Counted from the stretch's first letter, positions 1-8,456 are shown. The stretch: DNA of 64,000 bases from Lentzea cavernae (GCF_014653695.1 NZ_BNAR01000005.1:620001-684000), one strand, 5' to 3'. Notes: generated by a model from the sequence alone, not told the origin. Translations and numbers: made by a program.

Positions 1-1984
1 CGACCAGCTCGCGCAGGCCCGCCGCGGCGACGGCACGGGTCTCGACGTCCGCCATGGCCCTGACCAGAGCGAACTCGAATCCCCGCGGCACGGCCTCGGT
101 CAGCGCCGACACCGCCGCCCGGCGCACCACGGGATCCGGATCGGTGAGGTAGGGCTCCAGGTCCGCGAGCGCCGGCTGCGAGTCGGCCAGCGCCACCACC
201 TCCAGCACCCGTGCCGACTCGACCACGGCCTCGTCGTCGGCCACCTGCGCGACCTCGGACGCCACGTTCACCGACCGCACGCCGAGGAACTCCTCCACGC
301 CGGTGCGGTGCGGCACGCCTTCGACCGGCACGAGGTAGGGCGCGACCGGGCGTTTGATGAACTCCATCGCGCCGTCGGCGTTCTTGCGCAGGTTGAGGTG
401 GTGGAACCAGCGCTCGTCGTCGCGTTCGGGCAGGTCGACGCGCGAGTGGTAGAGGCCCCACCGCGACTCGTCGCGCATCAGCGACGACGCGGCCGCCATC
501 TCGGCGCAGTCGCGGATGAACGAGACCTCGACGCAGCGCATCAGTTCGTGCGGGGACCGGGCACCCATCGCCGCGATCTCGGCCTCCATCCTGCTGAACG
601 CCTCCAGCGCCAGGGACAGCTTCGTCTCGCTCTTGGGCGGCGCCACGTAGTCGTTGACGAACCGGCGCAGCTTGTACTCGACCTGCGGCTGCGGCGGGCC
701 GTCGGGCTGCCGCGAGTGCCGGTAGATCAGCTCGTGCGCCTCGGCGACCTGGTCGGCCGGGAGTGCCGCCGGCCGTTCGAAGTGCGCGGAGGCGTGCGCT
801 CCGGCGAGGTCGCCGAACACGAACGCGCCGATCATGTAGTTGTGCGGCACGCAGGCGAGGTCTCCGGCCGCGTACAGGCCGGGCACGGTGGTGCGGCCGT
901 TCTCGTCGACCCACACCCCGGACGCGGAGTGACCTCCGCACAGGCCGATCTCCGAGATGTGCATCTCGATGTCGTGCGTGCGGTAGTCGTGCCCGCGTCC
1001 ACTGTGGAACGTTCCGCGCGAGGGCCGTTCCGTGGAGTGCAGGATGCCTTCCAGGGCCGAGATCGACTCCTCGGGCAGGTGTGTGGTCTTGAGGTAGATC
1101 GGGCCCCGGTCGGAGGCGATCTCGGCGGCGACCTCGGCCATCATCTGCCCAGACCAGTAGTCGCAGTCGACGAACCGCTCCCCCAGCGAGTTGACCTGGT
1201 AGGCGCCGAACGGGTTGCCGACGTAGGCGCACGCGGGCCCGTTGTAGTCCTTGATCAGCGGGTTGATCTGGAAGCACTCGATGCCCGACAGCTCGGCGCC
1301 CGCGTGGTAGGCCATCGAGTAGCCGTCCCCCGCGTTCGTCGGGTTCTCGTACGTGCCGTAGAGATACCCCGAGGCGGGCAGGCCGAGACGCCCGGAGGCA
1401 CCGGTCGCGAGGATCACCGCGCCCGCCGAGACCGTCACGAACTCGCCGGTCCTGGTGTGGAAGCCCGCCGCGCCGACCGCACGGCCGTCCTGCACCAGCA
1501 CGCGGACGGGCATCACGCGGTTCTCGATGCGCAGCCGTTCCCGCAGGCGCCGTTCGCGCATGACGCGGTACAGGACCTTCTTGACGTCCTTGCCTTCCGG
1601 CATCGGCAGGACGTAGCTGCCCGACCGGTGCACCTGGCGGACGTGGTACTCGCCGAACGAGTCCTTCTCGAACTTCACGCCGTAGCGTTCGAGGCGCTGC
1701 ACCATGTCGAAGCCGCGGGTCGCGGTCTGCATGACGGTCTTCTGGTTCACGATCCCGTCGTTGGCGCGGGTGATCTCCGCGACGTAGTCCTCGGGCTTCG
1801 CCTTGCCCGGGATGACGGCGTTGTTCACGCCGTCCATGCCCATCGCGAGCGCGCCGGAGTGCCGTACGTGGGCCTTTTCCAGCAGCAGCACGTCACGGCC
1901 CGCCTCGGCGGCGGTGATGGCGGCCATCGAGCCGGCCGTGCCGCCGCCGATCACCAGGACGTCGCAGGACAGTTCGATGGTCAT
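1..1984 (-). CDS. FAD-dependent reductase flavoprotein with C-terminal HEAT-type repeats (3' end off window)
   Basis: Fumarate-reductase/succinate-dehydrogenase/AprA superfamily flavoprotein; 661 codons lie inside the window and the C-terminus is cut off. Starting at ATG 1984 it opens with a Rossmann FAD-binding motif (DVLVIGGGTAGSMAA). It carries the family's second FAD motif near codons 345-370 (PGLYAAGDLACVPHNY). The last visible ~65 codons, below about position 200, read as HEAT-like repeats (DPDPVVRRAAVSAL, then a second unit), an unusual tail for this family. The start overlaps the stop of the upstream ABC ATPase gene (ATGA), so it is the distal gene of the importer operon. With the two-cluster ferredoxin of the same operon it probably forms a soluble redox pair acting on the imported substrate, in the manner of AprAB. 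The substrate is unknown; an organosulfur compound is an inference from the importer type. Confidence 0.85.
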   Translation of the reverse strand, partial: MTIELSCDVLVIGGGTAGSMAAITAAEAGRDVLLLEKAHVRHSGALAMGMDGVNNAVIPGKAKPEDYVAEITRANDGIVNQKTVMQTATRGFDMVQRLERYGVKFEKDSFGEYHVRQVHRSGSYVLPMPEGKDVKKVLYRVMRERRLRERLRIENRVMPVRVLVQDGRAVGAAGFHTRTGEFVTVSAGAVILATGASGRLGLPASGYLYGTYENPTNAGDGYSMAYHAGAELSGIECFQINPLIKDYNGPACAYVGNPFGAYQVNSLGERFVDCDYWSGQMMAEVAAEIASDRGPIYLKTTHLPEESISALEGILHSTERPSRGTFHSGRGHDYRTHDIEMHISEIGLCGGHSASGVWVDENGRTTVPGLYAAGDLACVPHNYMIGAFVFGDLAGAHASAHFERPAALPADQVAEAHELIYRHSRQPDGPPQPQVEYKLRRFVNDYVAPPKSETKLSLALEAFSRMEAEIAAMGARSPHELMRCVEVSFIRDCAEMAAASSLMRDESRWGLYHSRVDLPERDDERWFHHLNLRKNADGAMEFIKRPVAPYLVPVEGVPHRTGVEEFLGVRSVNVASEVAQVADDEAVVESARVLEVVALADSQPALADLEPYLTDPDPVVRRAAVSALTEAVPRGFEFALVRAMADVETRAVAAAGLRELV

Positions 1985-2637
1985 GCCTTCACCGCCGCGA
2001 GGATCGCGTCCCGCCGGCGTTCGACCTCGCCCGTGCCGAGGACGACCACGCGATCGCCCAGCAGCACGGCCTCGTCGACGTCGTGCGTGACGAACAGAGT
2101 GGTGGTGCCGTCGAGCACCTCGGTCACCAGGTCCTGCATCGACGCGCGGGTCTGCGCGTCGAGAGCGCCGAACGGCTCGTCCATCAACACGACGGACGGC
2201 TGCTGCGCCAACGTCCTGGCGAGCTGGACCCGTTGGCGCATGCCGCCGGACAGCTCGCGCGGCAGGTAGTCCTCGAACCCCGTCAGACCGACCCGGCCCA
2301 GCCACTCCAGCGCCCGCGCCCGGCGTTGGGTGCGCGGAACCCCCTGCAGCGCAAGGGGAAGTTCGACGTTGCGCACCGCCGTGCGCCAAGGCAGCAATCC
2401 GTCGTCCTGGAAGACGAGCGCGCGGTCCCGGGACGGCCCGCGCACCGCCTGACCGGCCACGGTGATCGACCCGGCGAACGGGACGAGCCCGGCGACCGCG
2501 CGCAGCAGGGTGGACTTGCCGCAGCCGGAAGGCCCTGCCACCACGACGAACTCGCCGGGGCCGACGTCGAGGGAGAAGTCGGACAGCACGGTGGAGCGGC
2601 CGTAGCCGACGGTCAGCGAACGGACGTGCAGGCTCAT
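1981..2637 (-). CDS. ABC transporter ATP-binding protein (nitrate/sulfonate/taurine type)
   Basis: A 218-residue ATPase that energises the adjacent permease. Visible motifs are Walker A GPSGCGKST at residues 35-43, a Q-loop (VFQDDGLLPW), the signature LSGGMRQR, Walker B VVLMDEP and the switch His in FVTHDVDEA. Length and motif variants match the SsuB/TauB/NrtD branch. Start ATG 2637 overlaps the permease stop by four bases (ATGA), and its own stop overlaps the flavoprotein start in the same way. This indicates translational coupling through the operon. The exact substrate cannot be read from this subunit. Confidence 0.93.
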   Translation of the reverse strand: MSLHVRSLTVGYGRSTVLSDFSLDVGPGEFVVVAGPSGCGKSTLLRAVAGLVPFAGSITVAGQAVRGPSRDRALVFQDDGLLPWRTAVRNVELPLALQGVPRTQRRARALEWLGRVGLTGFEDYLPRELSGGMRQRVQLARTLAQQPSVVLMDEPFGALDAQTRASMQDLVTEVLDGTTTLFVTHDVDEAVLLGDRVVVLGTGEVERRRDAILAAVKA

Positions 2638-3398
2638 CTCAGTGCCTCCCGGGGCAACCACCGGGTGACCCGGCGACCGAGCAGTTCGACCGCGGCGGAC
2701 GTGAGGTAGCCGAGCCCTCCGATCGTGACCATGCCGACGATCACGCCGGGGTAGTCGACGACGGTGTAGGCCTGCCAGGTGCGGTACCCGACGCCGAACT
2801 GGCCGGAGATCATCTCGGCCGAGATCACGCAGATCCACGCCACGCCCATGCCCACCGACAGCCCGCCGAAGACACCGGGCAGCGTGCCCGGCAGCACGAC
2901 GCGGAACAGCACCTGCCGGGTGCTCGCGCCCATCGTCCGCACCGCGTCCTCCCAGATCGTCGGCAGCGCGCGCACGGCGTGCCGAGTGGACACCAGGATC
3001 GGGAAGAACGCCGCGACGAACGTGATGAAGACGATGCCCTGCTCGTCGGTCGGGAACAGCAGGATCGCGATCGGCACCAGCGCGATCGCCGGGATCGGCC
3101 GCACCACCTCGAGCGGCGGCCGCAGCAGGTCGCCCAGCCACCGCGACCGGGCGATCACCACCCCGAGCGCCACTCCCAGCACCGCGGCCAGCAGGAACCC
3201 CGCCATGATCCGCCCGAGGCTCGCGCCCAGGTCGTGGTAGAACTCGGCCACGCCGATCTGCACCGCGAACCGCTCGACGACCTCGACGACCGTCGGCAGC
3301 TGGTCGAACCGCAGCCAGGCCCGCGTGTCGGAGGCCGTCAGGAGCTGCCACAGCACCAGGACGACGGCCAGCGACCCGATCCGCAACACCCAGCGCAT
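2634..3398 (-). CDS. ABC transporter permease (SsuC/TauC-type)
   Basis: A 254-residue inner-membrane permease of the BPD_transp_1 family. It has an N-terminal membrane segment (VLRIGSLAVVLVLWQLL), several further hydrophobic helices and the cytoplasmic coupling loop near residues 165-185 (EDAVRTMGASTRQVLFRVVLPGTLP by pattern), with the EAA-type Gly followed by a conserved Pro. ATG 3398 overlaps the stop of the binding-protein gene (ATGA), and its stop overlaps the ATPase start. Architecture and size match sulfonate, taurine and nitrate importers; the context does not fix which. Confidence 0.92.
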   Translation of the reverse strand: MRWVLRIGSLAVVLVLWQLLTASDTRAWLRFDQLPTVVEVVERFAVQIGVAEFYHDLGASLGRIMAGFLLAAVLGVALGVVIARSRWLGDLLRPPLEVVRPIPAIALVPIAILLFPTDEQGIVFITFVAAFFPILVSTRHAVRALPTIWEDAVRTMGASTRQVLFRVVLPGTLPGVFGGLSVGMGVAWICVISAEMISGQFGVGYRTWQAYTVVDYPGVIVGMVTIGGLGYLTSAAVELLGRRVTRWLPREALR

Positions 3399-4705
3399 CA
3401 CCGCTCCACCGAGTCGAGGGCCTGCTGGAACGTCAGCACCGCACCGCGTTTCGCCGCGGCCGCCTCCGTCGTGAACGGCAGCAGGTCGGCGCCGGACCGC
3501 ACCCAGTGCGCCTGCTCGGCGAACCACCGCGTGCCCGTCTCCGCATCGGGTACGTACGCGACCCGCAGCTTCTTCCCGCTGTCGCGCACGAGCTTCAGCA
3601 ACGCGGCCGGTGACGCCACCGGCTCCGGCGCGGCTCCGTCGAACCACACCTCGCTCGCCGTCTTCGGGTCACCGCCCAGCGACGCGGGGTTCGTCAGGTC
3701 CTCGGTCGGCTCCAGCACGTCGCGCAACGGCTTGTCGTCGATGAACCGGTCCACGTCGAGCTCGTCGATGTTGCCGATCGACTTCAGGAACGGCACGTCG
3801 TCCTTCAAGGCCTTGCGCAACACGCTCTTCAGCGACAGGTCGAAGGTCGCGATGCCGTTCGGCCCGTTGTAGAGGTACACGACCTCGACCGGCAGGCCGG
3901 TGGCCTTCGCGACGATCTCCGCGGCCTGCAGGGGTTGCGCGTGCAGGAACTTCGTCGCGTCGAGCTGGGCCCGCAGGAACTCCCGCAGCACCTCGGGCTG
4001 CTGCTGGGCGAACGGGTTGCGCACGACCGTGCCGTGCAGCGTCGGCAGGTTCAGCGCCGCGCCGTCGTAGAGCAGCTTGGCCTGCTTGGCGAACACCAGC
4101 TGCCCCGGCCACGCCACGAACTGCGCCAGCGCGGAGACGTTGCCCGACTGCAGCGCCGAGGCACCCACCGACGGTTGCTGGTTCTCCACCGTCACCTTGG
4201 TGTCCCCGAGCGCACGCACCAGCGTGCCGTGCCCGGCCGAGCCCACGCTCGCGGACACCTTCTGCCCGTTGAGGTCCGCCAGCGTCCTGGCCCGCGAACT
4301 CGGCGGCACCACGACCATGTTCAGCGCACCGCGGGCGTTGTACCCGGTGACCGCGACCATCCGGGTGCCCTGGTCGCCCTGCTTCTGGGTGCGCGACCCG
4401 TTGATCAGCAGGGGGTAGTCGCCCATGGACCCGATGTCGATCTTGCCGGCGATCATCTGGGCGGTGATCGGCGCACCGGTGTCGTAGTCCTGCCACGTCA
4501 CCTTGTACGCCTTGCCGGTCTTCTTGCCGAGCTCGGCGAGCCGTTGCTCGAAGAAGCCCTTGTCCCGCAGCAACGTTCCCGCGGTAACGGTGTTGATGGT
4601 CTTCGACTGGTACCCGACGACCACGGGTACCTCGTCGCCGGACGCGGCCTCGCCCGTACCGCAGGCGGCGACCAGGAGAACTGACGCGAGCAAGGCGCGC
4701 TTCAT
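3398..4705 (-). CDS. ABC transporter substrate-binding lipoprotein
   Basis: A 435-residue periplasmic-binding-type protein anchored as a lipoprotein. The start is ATG 4705: from there the product begins with a short basic n-region, a hydrophobic stretch and a lipobox ending in Cys (LLLVAAC). The mature part has the NMT1/SsuA-like pattern (YQSKTINTVTAG near the N-terminus, then IDIGSMGDYPLL), as in nitrate, sulfonate and taurine binding proteins. It lies 11 bp downstream of the ferredoxin gene and directly overlaps the permease gene, so it belongs to the same operon. It is longer than the usual ~320 residues of TauA, owing to a C-terminal extension of about 100 residues that continues in frame to the stop. 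Ligand unknown. Confidence 0.9.
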   Translation of the reverse strand: MKRALLASVLLVAACGTGEAASGDEVPVVVGYQSKTINTVTAGTLLRDKGFFEQRLAELGKKTGKAYKVTWQDYDTGAPITAQMIAGKIDIGSMGDYPLLINGSRTQKQGDQGTRMVAVTGYNARGALNMVVVPPSSRARTLADLNGQKVSASVGSAGHGTLVRALGDTKVTVENQQPSVGASALQSGNVSALAQFVAWPGQLVFAKQAKLLYDGAALNLPTLHGTVVRNPFAQQQPEVLREFLRAQLDATKFLHAQPLQAAEIVAKATGLPVEVVYLYNGPNGIATFDLSLKSVLRKALKDDVPFLKSIGNIDELDVDRFIDDKPLRDVLEPTEDLTNPASLGGDPKTASEVWFDGAAPEPVASPAALLKLVRDSGKKLRVAYVPDAETGTRWFAEQAHWVRSGADLLPFTTEAAAAKRGAVLTFQQALDSVER

Positions 4706-4716
4706 CGTTTTTCCCT

Positions 4717-4944
4717 TCACCGCAGCAGGTAGGGCATGTTGATGGTCACGGCGCCCGTGGGGCAGCGAGCGGCGCACGGTCCGCAGTACCAGCACTCGTC
4801 GACGTGCATGTGGGCCTTGCCGGTCTCCGGGTTGATCGACAGCGAGTCGAGCGGGCACATGTCAACGCACAGCCGGCAGCCGTCGATGCATTTGGACTCG
4901 TTGATGGTGACCGGTACGTCGGCACGGTTGTTGACCAGAGCCAT
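4717..4944 (-). CDS. 2x[4Fe-4S] ferredoxin
   Basis: A 75-residue bacterial-type ferredoxin with two complete four-cysteine motifs: CIDGCRLCVDMCP near residues 19-31 and CWYCGPCAARCP near residues 51-62. Eight Cys residues are placed for two [4Fe-4S] clusters. The protein resembles the core of AprB and would pass electrons to or from the flavoprotein at the end of the operon. A GGAG ribosome-binding site lies about ten bases before ATG 4944. It is 41 bp downstream of the GntR gene and 11 bp upstream of the binding-protein gene on the same strand. Pairing with the flavoprotein is inferred from co-location. Confidence 0.93.
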   Translation of the reverse strand: MALVNNRADVPVTINESKCIDGCRLCVDMCPLDSLSINPETGKAHMHVDECWYCGPCAARCPTGAVTINMPYLLR

Positions 4945-4985
4945 GACTCAACTCCAGGAAATGTGGTGGGAGATATGAGGTTTTG

Positions 4986-5720
4986 CTAACGACAGATTTC
5001 AGCGCGCATGGTCAGTCGGTCGCCGCGCATGCGGATGAACTCGAGGTCGACCGGCCGGCCGTCCGCGAAGTGGCTGAGCCGTTCCACGACCATCAGCGCC
5101 GACCCGCGCGGCACCTCCAGCACGGTCGCCGAGTGCAGGTCGGCGTTCACCGCCTCGAGCGTCACCGCCGCGGTGCCGAGCCGTTGCCCGGAGGTCTGCT
5201 CGATCAGCGAGAAGATGTCGCGGTTGACGAGGTCTTCCTCGAGCAACCGCTCCCCGACGTCCAGGGCGAGGTAGGTCAGGTCGAGCGACAACGGCAGTCC
5301 GTTGAGCCGCCGCAACCGTTCCACGTAGACCACTGCGGAGTCGAGCGGGAGCCGGAGTCGTTGTGCCACCGACGAAGGCGCGCGGATGACGCTGGCCGCA
5401 CGCACGTCGTTGGTGACTTCTCCCTGTTCGTGCAGGGTTTCCGCAAGGCCCATCAACTGGTTCAGCCCGTGCTCGACCTTGTCCGCCATGACCACCGTGC
5501 CGACGCCGGGCACGCGCTCGACGAGCCCCTCCTCGCGCAGGAGGTCCAGCGCCTCGCGAATGCTGTTGCGGGACACCGAGAACTCGGCGGCGAGGAACCG
5601 TTCGTCGGGCAGGACACCGTCCGGAAAGGCACGGCGCACCACCTGCTGGCGGATGACGTCGGCGGCCTGACGCGCCCGGTCGGCGCGCAACCGCCGCGCT
5701 GGTCGCGGGCTGCTGCTCAT
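4986..5720 (-). CDS. GntR family regulator, HutC subfamily
   Basis: A winged-helix GntR regulator with a C-terminal UTRA-type ligand domain, about 244 residues from ATG 5720. The N-terminal part has the GntR pattern (LPDERFLAAEFSVSRNSIREAL, then LLREEGLVERVPGVGTVV). The second half has the HutC/FarR ligand-domain features, including a VVYVERLRR strand and a terminal strand around DLEFIRMRGDRL. Two other in-frame starts exist upstream (ATG 5732, GTG 5741) and no Shine-Dalgarno clearly decides between them. It is the first gene of the ferredoxin-importer-flavoprotein operon and probably controls it, perhaps through the palindrome at 5851-5871. The effector is unknown. Confidence 0.9.
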   Translation of the reverse strand: MSSSPRPARRLRADRARQAADVIRQQVVRRAFPDGVLPDERFLAAEFSVSRNSIREALDLLREEGLVERVPGVGTVVMADKVEHGLNQLMGLAETLHEQGEVTNDVRAASVIRAPSSVAQRLRLPLDSAVVYVERLRRLNGLPLSLDLTYLALDVGERLLEEDLVNRDIFSLIEQTSGQRLGTAAVTLEAVNADLHSATVLEVPRGSALMVVERLSHFADGRPVDLEFIRMRGDRLTMRAEICR

Positions 5721-5850
5721 GGCCCACAGCATGGACGGCACGAGACGATCAGTTTGTTACGCCTGTGTTACGCCGCCTGGTCAGCGCGGCGAGCAGGCAA
5801 AAGACTCCCGCTACGCCAGTCCATCATGTGGAACCGCGGAAAACGGGCTG

Positions 5851-5871
5851 ATACCTCGGAATACGAGGTAT
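5851..5871. promoter_or_regulatory. Perfect inverted repeat, candidate GntR operator
   Basis: ATACCTCG (5851-5858), five-base spacer GAATA, CGAGGTAT (5864-5871): a perfect 8-bp inverted repeat in the gap between the LysR stop and the GntR start. It lies about 130 bp upstream of the GntR gene. HutC-type regulators bind palindromes of this size. A weak hairpin is the alternative, but no T-run follows on either strand. Confidence 0.5.
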
Positions 5872-5904
5872 AGCACGGAGTCCACCTCCCTGACGAGACC
5901 GGCG

Positions 5905-6798
5905 TCAGTCGCGTTCGCTGACCGCGGCGCCCGCGCGGAGCTCGCGGATCAGCTCCCGCACGGCGAGGGAGTACCTGGCGGCACCGGTGGTCACGTGGAC
6001 GAGCCTGCGCGTCGGGCGGCCGGGACCGAGGTCGACGACGGTGACGCCCGGCGGCGGGGTGAGCACGGTCAGCCGCGGCAGGATCGCGATGCCGATGCCC
6101 TGCGCCACCATGGACAGCACGACGCTGTCGTCGGTCACGTCCAGCCTGCGCGGCGGCAGCCAGTCCTGGGTGCGCCACCAGCGCCGGGTGTAGGAGGAGC
6201 AGTTCTCCGGCCAGTCGAGCAGCGGCAGGCCGCGCGGGTCGGGGTGGTTCGCGGGGTGCACGAGCAGGTAGGGCTCGGTGAACAGGTCACCGTGCCGCAG
6301 GCCGGGGAGCTCCGCGTTGTCGTCGAGGGTGGCGATCGCGAGATCCGCGCGGCCGTCCGCCACCTCACCCGCCGTGCCGCGCCCCAGTTCCGGCACGACG
6401 AGCACCTGCGGGCGGAGGCCGGGAAAGCGGGTGGTGAGCCGGTCGAGCACGGGTGGCAGCAGGTGTGCCGCGGCGGTGCGGAAGGCCGCGACGCGCACCG
6501 TTCCGGTGACCGAACCCGACGCCGCTCCCCGCGCCTCGACGCGCAGCAGTTCCAGCTGGCGCAGGATCTGCCGGGCGTGCACGAGTGCCCGTTCCCCGGC
6601 CGGGGTCGGCGTGGCGCCGCGGCGTCCGCGGTCGAACAGCACCGCTCCGACCCGGCGTTCGGACTCCCGGACGGCGTGCGACACCGCGGACTGCGAGAGC
6701 CCGACCTCCCGGCCGGCCGCGGTGAAGCTCCCGGTGTTCTCGACGGCGATCAGCAGGCGCAGCTCAGACGGACTCAGGTCCACGACTCCACTATCCAT
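5905..6798 (-). CDS. LysR family transcriptional regulator
   Basis: A 297-residue LysR-type regulator. The N-terminal winged helix (SELRLLIAVENTGSFTAAGREVGLSQSAVSHAVRE by pattern, residues ~10-45) is followed by the linker helix and a substrate-binding domain with the usual VRVAAF strand near residue 100. It is divergent from the MDR reductase gene at 6877, with 78 bp between the two starts, the classic arrangement for regulating the neighbour. A perfect TCCATGA-N7-TCATGGA palindrome covers its start codon. The inducer cannot be read from the sequence. Confidence 0.92.
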   Translation of the reverse strand: MDSGVVDLSPSELRLLIAVENTGSFTAAGREVGLSQSAVSHAVRESERRVGAVLFDRGRRGATPTPAGERALVHARQILRQLELLRVEARGAASGSVTGTVRVAAFRTAAAHLLPPVLDRLTTRFPGLRPQVLVVPELGRGTAGEVADGRADLAIATLDDNAELPGLRHGDLFTEPYLLVHPANHPDPRGLPLLDWPENCSSYTRRWWRTQDWLPPRRLDVTDDSVVLSMVAQGIGIAILPRLTVLTPPPGVTVVDLGPGRPTRRLVHVTTGAARYSLAVRELIRELRAGAAVSERD

Positions 6799-6814
6799 GA
6801 ACGCCGCTCATGGA
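6794..6814. promoter_or_regulatory. Palindrome over LysR start codon, candidate LysR operator
   Basis: TCCATGA (6794-6800), 7-bp spacer, TCATGGA (6808-6814). The perfect inverted repeat overlaps the start codon of the LysR gene and lies ~50 bp upstream of the MDR -10 box. Position and symmetry suit LysR autorepression and control of the divergent gene. Confidence 0.5.
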
Positions 6815-6864
6815 ACGGCCCGATCGATCAACTGCGCGATCTGCTCCCACACCACGGGATTCCT

Positions 6865-6876
6865 TACGTTCCCGGC
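6865..6876 (+). promoter_or_regulatory. -10 box TACGTT placed for a leaderless transcript
   Basis: TACGTT (6865-6870) is followed by six bases and then ATG 6877. A TANNNT box at this distance is the actinobacterial signature of transcription starting at or within a base or two of the initiation codon. No Shine-Dalgarno is present. No convincing -35 is visible. Confidence 0.5.
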
Positions 6877-7854
6877 ATGAGCACTTTCCTCTCCGTCCGC
6901 CAGGTACGCCGGCCCGAAGGCGCACCCAGCGCGGACGACTTCACCGTCGTCACCGAAGACCTGCCCGCCCTCACCGACGGGCAGGTCCTGGTCGAGAACG
7001 TCTACCTGTCCGTCGACCCCTACATGCGGCAGCTGATGGACAACGGCGAGGCGGGCCGGGAGGGCAGGGCGATCGGACGGGTCGTCGACTCGCGATCAGC
7101 GCTGCACCCGGAGGGGACGACGGTGTTCCACCGCGCCGGGTGGGCCACGCACGCCGTGGTCGCCGCCGCGGAACTCCGGTCCGTGCACCAGGCCGAGGGC
7201 GTGCCGTTGAGCGCCTACCTCGGCGTGCTGGGCGGGACGGGGCTGACCGCGTTCGTCGGCCTGACCAGGATCGCCCGGCTGCAACCCGGCGAGGACCTCT
7301 TCATCTCCGCCGCCGCGGGAGGCGTGGGCAGCGCGGCGGGCCAGATCGCGCGGCTGCTGGGCGCCGGGCGCGTCATCGGCAGCGCGGGATCCGCCGCCAA
7401 GGTCGCGCACCTGCTGGAGATCGGCTTCGACGCGGCCTTCGACCACCGCGCCGCACCGGTCGGCGAGCAGCTCGCGAAGGCGGCACCGGACGGCATCGAC
7501 GTCTACCTCGACAACGTCGGCGGCGACCACCTCGCCGCCGCCATCGACGCGCTGCGCCCGCACGGCCGGGTCGCCTGGTCGGGGGCGATCGCCCAGTACA
7601 GCTCCGCTCCCCCGGCGGCGCCGCACAACCTGGCCGACGTCATGTTCAAGGCGTTGCGCGTCGAGGGCTACCTGGTCCGCGAGCACCTCGACGTGCGGGA
7701 GAGGTTCGAGCGCTTCCTGGTGCCGCACGTCCAGAGCGGTGCGGTGGTGGTGGACGAGACGGTCGTCGACGGGTTCGGCAACCTCGTCAAGGCGTTCCTG
7801 GGCGTGTTGAGCGGCGCCAACACCGGGAAGATGCTGGTGCGCTTGCAGGACTAG
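6877..7854 (+). CDS. NADP-dependent MDR-family oxidoreductase (CurA/PTGR-like)
   Basis: A 325-residue medium-chain reductase without zinc-binding cysteines, of the leukotriene-B4-dehydrogenase/CurA type that reduces alpha,beta-unsaturated carbonyls with NADPH. It shows the family N-terminal pattern (VENVYLSVDPYMRQLM), the ...GGTGLTAFVGL segment near residue 125 and the cofactor motif AAAGGVGSAAGQIARL near residues 148-163. A YLDNVGGDHL stretch follows near residue 210. The promoter predicts a leaderless mRNA. The gene is divergent from a LysR regulator and its 3' end overlaps the convergent TetR gene by four bases. Confidence 0.92.
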   Translation: MSTFLSVRQVRRPEGAPSADDFTVVTEDLPALTDGQVLVENVYLSVDPYMRQLMDNGEAGREGRAIGRVVDSRSALHPEGTTVFHRAGWATHAVVAAAELRSVHQAEGVPLSAYLGVLGGTGLTAFVGLTRIARLQPGEDLFISAAAGGVGSAAGQIARLLGAGRVIGSAGSAAKVAHLLEIGFDAAFDHRAAPVGEQLAKAAPDGIDVYLDNVGGDHLAAAIDALRPHGRVAWSGAIAQYSSAPPAAPHNLADVMFKALRVEGYLVREHLDVRERFERFLVPHVQSGAVVVDETVVDGFGNLVKAFLGVLSGANTGKMLVRLQD

Positions 7855-8420
7855 GCCTCGAACGCCCGGATCACGAGCGCGGCGAAGCGCCGGGACGCGG
7901 CGACGCGCGTGGCCGGAGACGCGGCGTGGATGCCCCCGTTGGCCATGAGCACCAGGACCAGGTCGTCCAGCACGAAGTCCTGGCGCAACCGGCCCGACTT
8001 CTTCGCCTCACCGGCCAGCTTCGCGACCAGGGCGAGCGTGCGCTCACGGCGGGCCGTGAAGTCCACCGCGTGCGGGAAGCTCGTCGTGAACGCCGCGGTG
8101 AAGCCGCGATCGCGGGCGTGCAGCTCGCAGATCCTCTCGATGACCGAGCAGAAGCCGCGCCACGGGTCGGGGTCGGCGAGCCCTTCGTCCACAACGGTCT
8201 CGCACGCCGCCATCTGCGCGGCGAACGCCTCGGTGGCCAGGAGCTCCTTCGTCGGGAAGTGCCGGTAGAGGGTCGCGGGCCCGATGCCGGCGCGGCGGGC
8301 GATCTCGCGCATCGGGGCGGTCAGGCCCTCGGTGGCGAAGACCTCCCTGGCCACGTCCAGGATGTGCTCGCGGTTGTACCGGGCGTCGGAACGCGTGGGG
8401 TGAGTCAAACGGCCGGTCAT
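7851..8420 (-). CDS. TetR family transcriptional regulator
   Basis: A 189-residue TetR regulator with the N-terminal three-helix DNA-binding domain (ILDVAREVFATEGLTAPMREIARRAGIGPATLYRHFPTKELL by pattern, residues ~19-60) and a variable all-helical ligand domain. A TAAAGT box lies six bases before ATG 8420, predicting a leaderless mRNA. It is divergent from the quinone-oxidoreductase-like gene at 8470, and a 20-bp palindrome lies between them. It probably represses both; the ligand may be an electrophile handled by that enzyme. Confidence 0.93.
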   Translation of the reverse strand: MTGRLTHPTRSDARYNREHILDVAREVFATEGLTAPMREIARRAGIGPATLYRHFPTKELLATEAFAAQMAACETVVDEGLADPDPWRGFCSVIERICELHARDRGFTAAFTTSFPHAVDFTARRERTLALVAKLAGEAKKSGRLRQDFVLDDLVLVLMANGGIHAASPATRVAASRRFAALVIRAFEA

Positions 8421-8436
8421 GCTCTCACTTTAGCGA

Positions 8437-8456
8437 AACGGACGGGGGCGTCCGTT
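8437..8456. promoter_or_regulatory. TetR operator candidate between divergent genes
   Basis: AACGGACG-GGGG-CGTCCGTT is a perfect 8-bp inverted repeat with a 4-bp spacer, centred in the 49-bp gap between the TetR start (8420) and the reductase start (8470). On the TetR side it lies just upstream of the TAAAGT -10 box, and on the other side it abuts a TAGCTT -10-like box at 8456-8461. Binding would block both promoters. Confidence 0.65.

Noticed and set aside
308-2269. Long + strand open frame opposite the flavoprotein
   Set aside because: Composition is typical of an antisense shadow; the minus strand encodes clear FAD motifs and operon overlaps.
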